Source: Falsiroseomonas ponticola (GTDB taxonomy: Bacteria > Pseudomonadota > Alphaproteobacteria > Acetobacterales > Acetobacteraceae). Taken from it: DNA of 64,000 nt. The translations under genes were made by a program, and so were the position numbers. Of this stretch, positions 62,375-64,000 are shown piece after piece (the first letter of the stretch is position 1; every line of letters starts with the position of its first letter). Under the pieces are notes generated by a model. That model worked only from the letters and a program-made list of their open reading frames with translations. It did no database searches and had not been told where the DNA came from. The stretch covers positions 248,001 to 312,000 of the forward strand of contig NZ_JAERQN010000005.1 in assembly GCF_016805305.1 (NCBI RefSeq), read 5' to 3'.

Positions 62375-62704
62375 TCAAGCCAGGCGGGCCATCGCCTCCG
62401 CCGTCGCCTGCAGGCGCAGCGCCTCCGCCTGGGCGCGGGCGGTGTCCTCGGCGGCGCTGGCCAGGTTGGCCTTCAGCGTCTCCGCGCTCTCGCCGAGGCC
62501 GTTCATGGCGGTGTTCAGGCTGGCGATCTGGGTGCGGAATTCGGCGACGGCGACGCGCTGTTCCTCCAGCGCTTCCTCCAGCCGCCGCAGCGCGAGGCGG
62601 AGGCGGCGTTCGCCGGCATCGGGGAAGGCGAGGATGCGCGCGTCCGGCGCCGGGGTGGCCTCGGCCGCCGCGGTCTGGATCTGGCTGGCCGTCTCGTCGC
62701 GCAT
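62375..62704 (-). CDS. Small coiled-coil protein of unknown function
   Basis: 109 residues. Almost wholly helical with heptads from about 35 to 109 (RRLRLALRRLEEALEEQRVAVAEFRTQIASLNTAMNGLGESAETLKANL), and a Pro/Asp N-terminal stretch (PDARILAFPDAG). No membrane segment. This looks like a cytoplasmic oligomerising protein. I know no family. Its start is 35 bp downstream of the promoter candidate in an A+T-rich island, and it lies just upstream of rpiR. Confidence 0.6.
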   Translation of the reverse strand: MRDETASQIQTAAAEATPAPDARILAFPDAGERRLRLALRRLEEALEEQRVAVAEFRTQIASLNTAMNGLGESAETLKANLASAAEDTARAQAEALRLQATAEAMARLA

Positions 62705-62738
62705 GGGATGCCTCCGGGCTGGAAGTGTTGCCGGAACC

Positions 62739-62768
62739 TTAATCCGTCTTGGAAAAGAGACAAGCCAA
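62739..62768 (-). promoter_or_regulatory. Possible promoter of the coiled-coil / rpiR unit
   Basis: On the minus strand TTGGCT (62768-62763) is followed after 18 bp by GATTAA (62744-62739). The whole 62735-62815 stretch is unusually A+T-rich for this window. Confidence 0.35.
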
Positions 62769-62771
62769 ATT

Positions 62772-62799
62772 TAAAGGGACAATTCATCTTTTCCCTTTA
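62772..62799 (-). terminator. Hairpin downstream of the DUF3429 gene
   Basis: TAAAGGGA (62772-62779) pairs with TCCCTTTA (62792-62799) with a 12-base A+T-rich loop, 40 bp past the DUF3429 stop. Immediately upstream CCCACCGGTGGG (62820-62831) is a 12-bp palindrome. It could alternatively act on the adjacent promoter. Confidence 0.4.
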
Positions 62800-62838
62800 C
62801 CCACCACGGATTGCGCTTACCCACCGGTGGGCGGGGGA

Positions 62839-63270
62839 TCAGGCCACCAGCGCGCCCAGGCCGAGGCTGGCCGCCGCGCCGGCGGAGAGCGCCCAGCGCA
62901 GCCGCATATAGGCGGGCGGCACCAGGCCGCGGGCGGCGCCGCGCGCCTCCGCCGCCGCCGTCGCCAGGATCGCGACGGCGAGCAGGGCGAGGCCCGGCCG
63001 CAGCGGCAGCAGCAGCGCCACCCACGCGATGAGGGAGGGCACGACGCCGAGCGCGAGGCGCGGCAGTTCGGCCCCCGATTCCGATTCCGGCGCGCGCAGC
63101 GCCAGCCCCCAATGGACGGCGCCGAGGAAGGCGAGGATGGCCGCGCCATAGGCGGCCAGCGCCGGCGCCGCCCAGCCGAAGGCGAGGATGCTGGCCAGGG
63201 CCAGGCCGAGGAAGGGCAGCAGCCCGGCGGCGCCGAGCACGAGGGCGGAGGGGGGCAGGGGACGGTCCAT
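62839..63270 (-). CDS. DUF3429 family membrane protein
   Basis: 143 residues from ATG 63270. Five hydrophobic segments (about 8-30, 37-55, 75-92, 95-112, 124-142). PLPPSALVLGAAGLLPFLGLAL and AILAFLGAVHWGLALR match the DUF3429 pattern, as does the central GVVPSLIAWVALLL. Function unknown; family members are small inner-membrane proteins in alphaproteobacteria. The 131-bp gap to the next gene holds nothing I can name. Confidence 0.75.
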   Translation of the reverse strand: MDRPLPPSALVLGAAGLLPFLGLALASILAFGWAAPALAAYGAAILAFLGAVHWGLALRAPESESGAELPRLALGVVPSLIAWVALLLPLRPGLALLAVAILATAAAEARGAARGLVPPAYMRLRWALSAGAAASLGLGALVA

Positions 63271-63401
63271 GCGCGCAATGTGCGCCGATCCCGGGCAGCG
63301 GAAAGCCCCCCGCCTGTCCCGATCGTGCACCGAACGCCGTTTCAACGGGGGGGCGGGACCGCTACATGGGGGCTCCTCCGGAACCTGGGATAGAATGCGC
63401 G

Positions 63402-64000
63402 ATGGCCACGGGCCTCGAATTGCTGCTGATCATCATCCTCGTGCTGCTGAACGGGGCCTTCGCGATGAGCGAGCTGGCCATCGTCTCCGCCCGGCGGACG
63501 CGCCTGGCGGCGCTGCAGCGCAAGGGCAGCGCGGGGGCGGCGGCGGCCATCGCGCTGGCGGAGGACCCGCAGCGCTTCCTGCCCACCGTGCAGGTGGGCA
63601 TCACGCTGGTCGGCATCCTGGCCGGCGCCTTCGGCGGCGCGCGCCTGTCCGCCACCATCGCGGAGCTGCTGGCGCCGCTGCCGGTGATCGGCGCCTTCAG
63701 CGCGGAGATCGGCTTCGCGCTGGTGGTCATGCTGATCACCTATCTCAGCCTGATCATGGGCGAGCTGGTGCCGAAGCAGCTGGCGCTGCGCAACCCGGAG
63801 GCGATCGCGGTCATCGTCTCCCGCCCGCTCGCGACCCTGGCGCGCTTCACGGCGCCGGTGATCTGGCTGCTCTCCACCTCCTCCGCCCTCGTGCTGCGGC
63901 TGTTCGGGCGGCACGACCCCTCCGACAATTCGGTGACGGAGGAGGAGGTGAAGGCGGTGGTGGCGGAGGGCGCGACCTCCGGCGCCATCGAGACGGAGGA
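63402..64000 (+). CDS. CNNM/HlyC-CorC type transporter, 5' part
   Basis: The frame opens at ATG 63402 and runs past the window edge (199 residues seen). ATGLELLLIIILVLLNGAFAMSELAIVSARRTRLAALQRKG is the DUF21/CNNM N-terminal domain, with hydrophobic segments at about 3-25, 60-85, 92-120 and 135-155. YLSLIMGELVPKQLALRNPEAIA is its conserved signature, and SVTEEEVKAVVAEGATSGAIE marks the start of the acidic link to the CBS pair. These proteins are linked to magnesium, cobalt or other cation handling. The CBS and CorC_HlyC domains lie outside the window. This is a partial gene because of the window, not damage. Confidence 0.85.
   Translation, partial: MATGLELLLIIILVLLNGAFAMSELAIVSARRTRLAALQRKGSAGAAAAIALAEDPQRFLPTVQVGITLVGILAGAFGGARLSATIAELLAPLPVIGAFSAEIGFALVVMLITYLSLIMGELVPKQLALRNPEAIAVIVSRPLATLARFTAPVIWLLSTSSALVLRLFGRHDPSDNSVTEEEVKAVVAEGATSGAIETE

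Overview
The window is high-G+C DNA (about 70% by eye), densely coded, with short intergenic spaces. Gene order and protein signatures point to an alphaproteobacterium of the Acetobacteraceae/Rhodospirillales type (Roseomonas-like). The evidence is the alphaproteobacterial block folK-rpoZ-rsh-acpS-lepB-rnc-era-recO, TamA/TamB, a TctC-type binding protein and several Dpp-type peptide ABC systems. The genus is inferred from gene content, not from a marker gene. I see no rRNA, tRNA, CRISPR array, insertion sequence, integrase or phage gene. About 60 protein genes are supported.

Layout. 1-3.8 kb: the 3' end of a hydrolase, a molybdopterin oxidoreductase, an exported glutathione peroxidase, a 24-residue membrane peptide, and an opposing NYN nuclease / family 5 uracil-DNA glycosylase / membrane protein operon. 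3.8-11.7 kb: the folate, RNA polymerase, stringent response, signal peptidase, RNase III, Era and RecO core block, with a zinc-peptidase-like DUF882 gene inverted between era and recO. 11.8-20.8 kb: an MFS transporter, a hairpin-rich spacer, an M24 peptidase with an ABC-F ATPase, a TctC solute-binding protein, an atypical M28 peptidase and a methyltransferase-glycosyltransferase fusion. 20.8-26.5 kb: tamB and tamA, for outer-membrane biogenesis. 26.6-33.4 kb: an M20 amidohydrolase, an HSL-type esterase, a Pat-type protein acetyltransferase and a repeat-containing RTX protein.

33.5-38.2 kb: an XRE regulator with a possible operator, then hydroxypyruvate isomerase and tartronate semialdehyde reductase (glyoxylate/glycerate pathway) separated by a low-G+C gene of unknown function, and an AI-2E family permease. 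38.2-50.1 kb: a complete five-gene peptide ABC transporter, CreA, gamma-glutamyltransferase, YraN, PanC, ComM and an acetylpolyamine amidohydrolase-like protein. 50.1-59.8 kb: a second peptide ABC transporter with a fused double ATPase, in one tight run with three metallohydrolases (M20 deacylase, M20 carbamoylase-like, M81/MlrC) and a GNAT. It looks like an import-and-hydrolyse operon for an amide or modified peptide. 59.8-64 kb: KDG kinase, KDPG aldolase and an RpiR regulator (lower Entner-Doudoroff / sugar-acid catabolism), a coiled-coil protein, DUF3429, and the start of a CNNM/HlyC-type membrane protein.

Much of the annotation rests on translational coupling (ATGA/GTGA overlaps), which is very common here. 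The less routine observations are convergent gene pairs whose two stop codons lie inside one shared hairpin, a 13.04-13.27 kb hairpin cassette with a 22-bp perfect inverted repeat, an M28 peptidase lacking the usual Glu pair, a low-G+C gene inside the glyoxylate operon, and the metallohydrolase-rich ABC operon.
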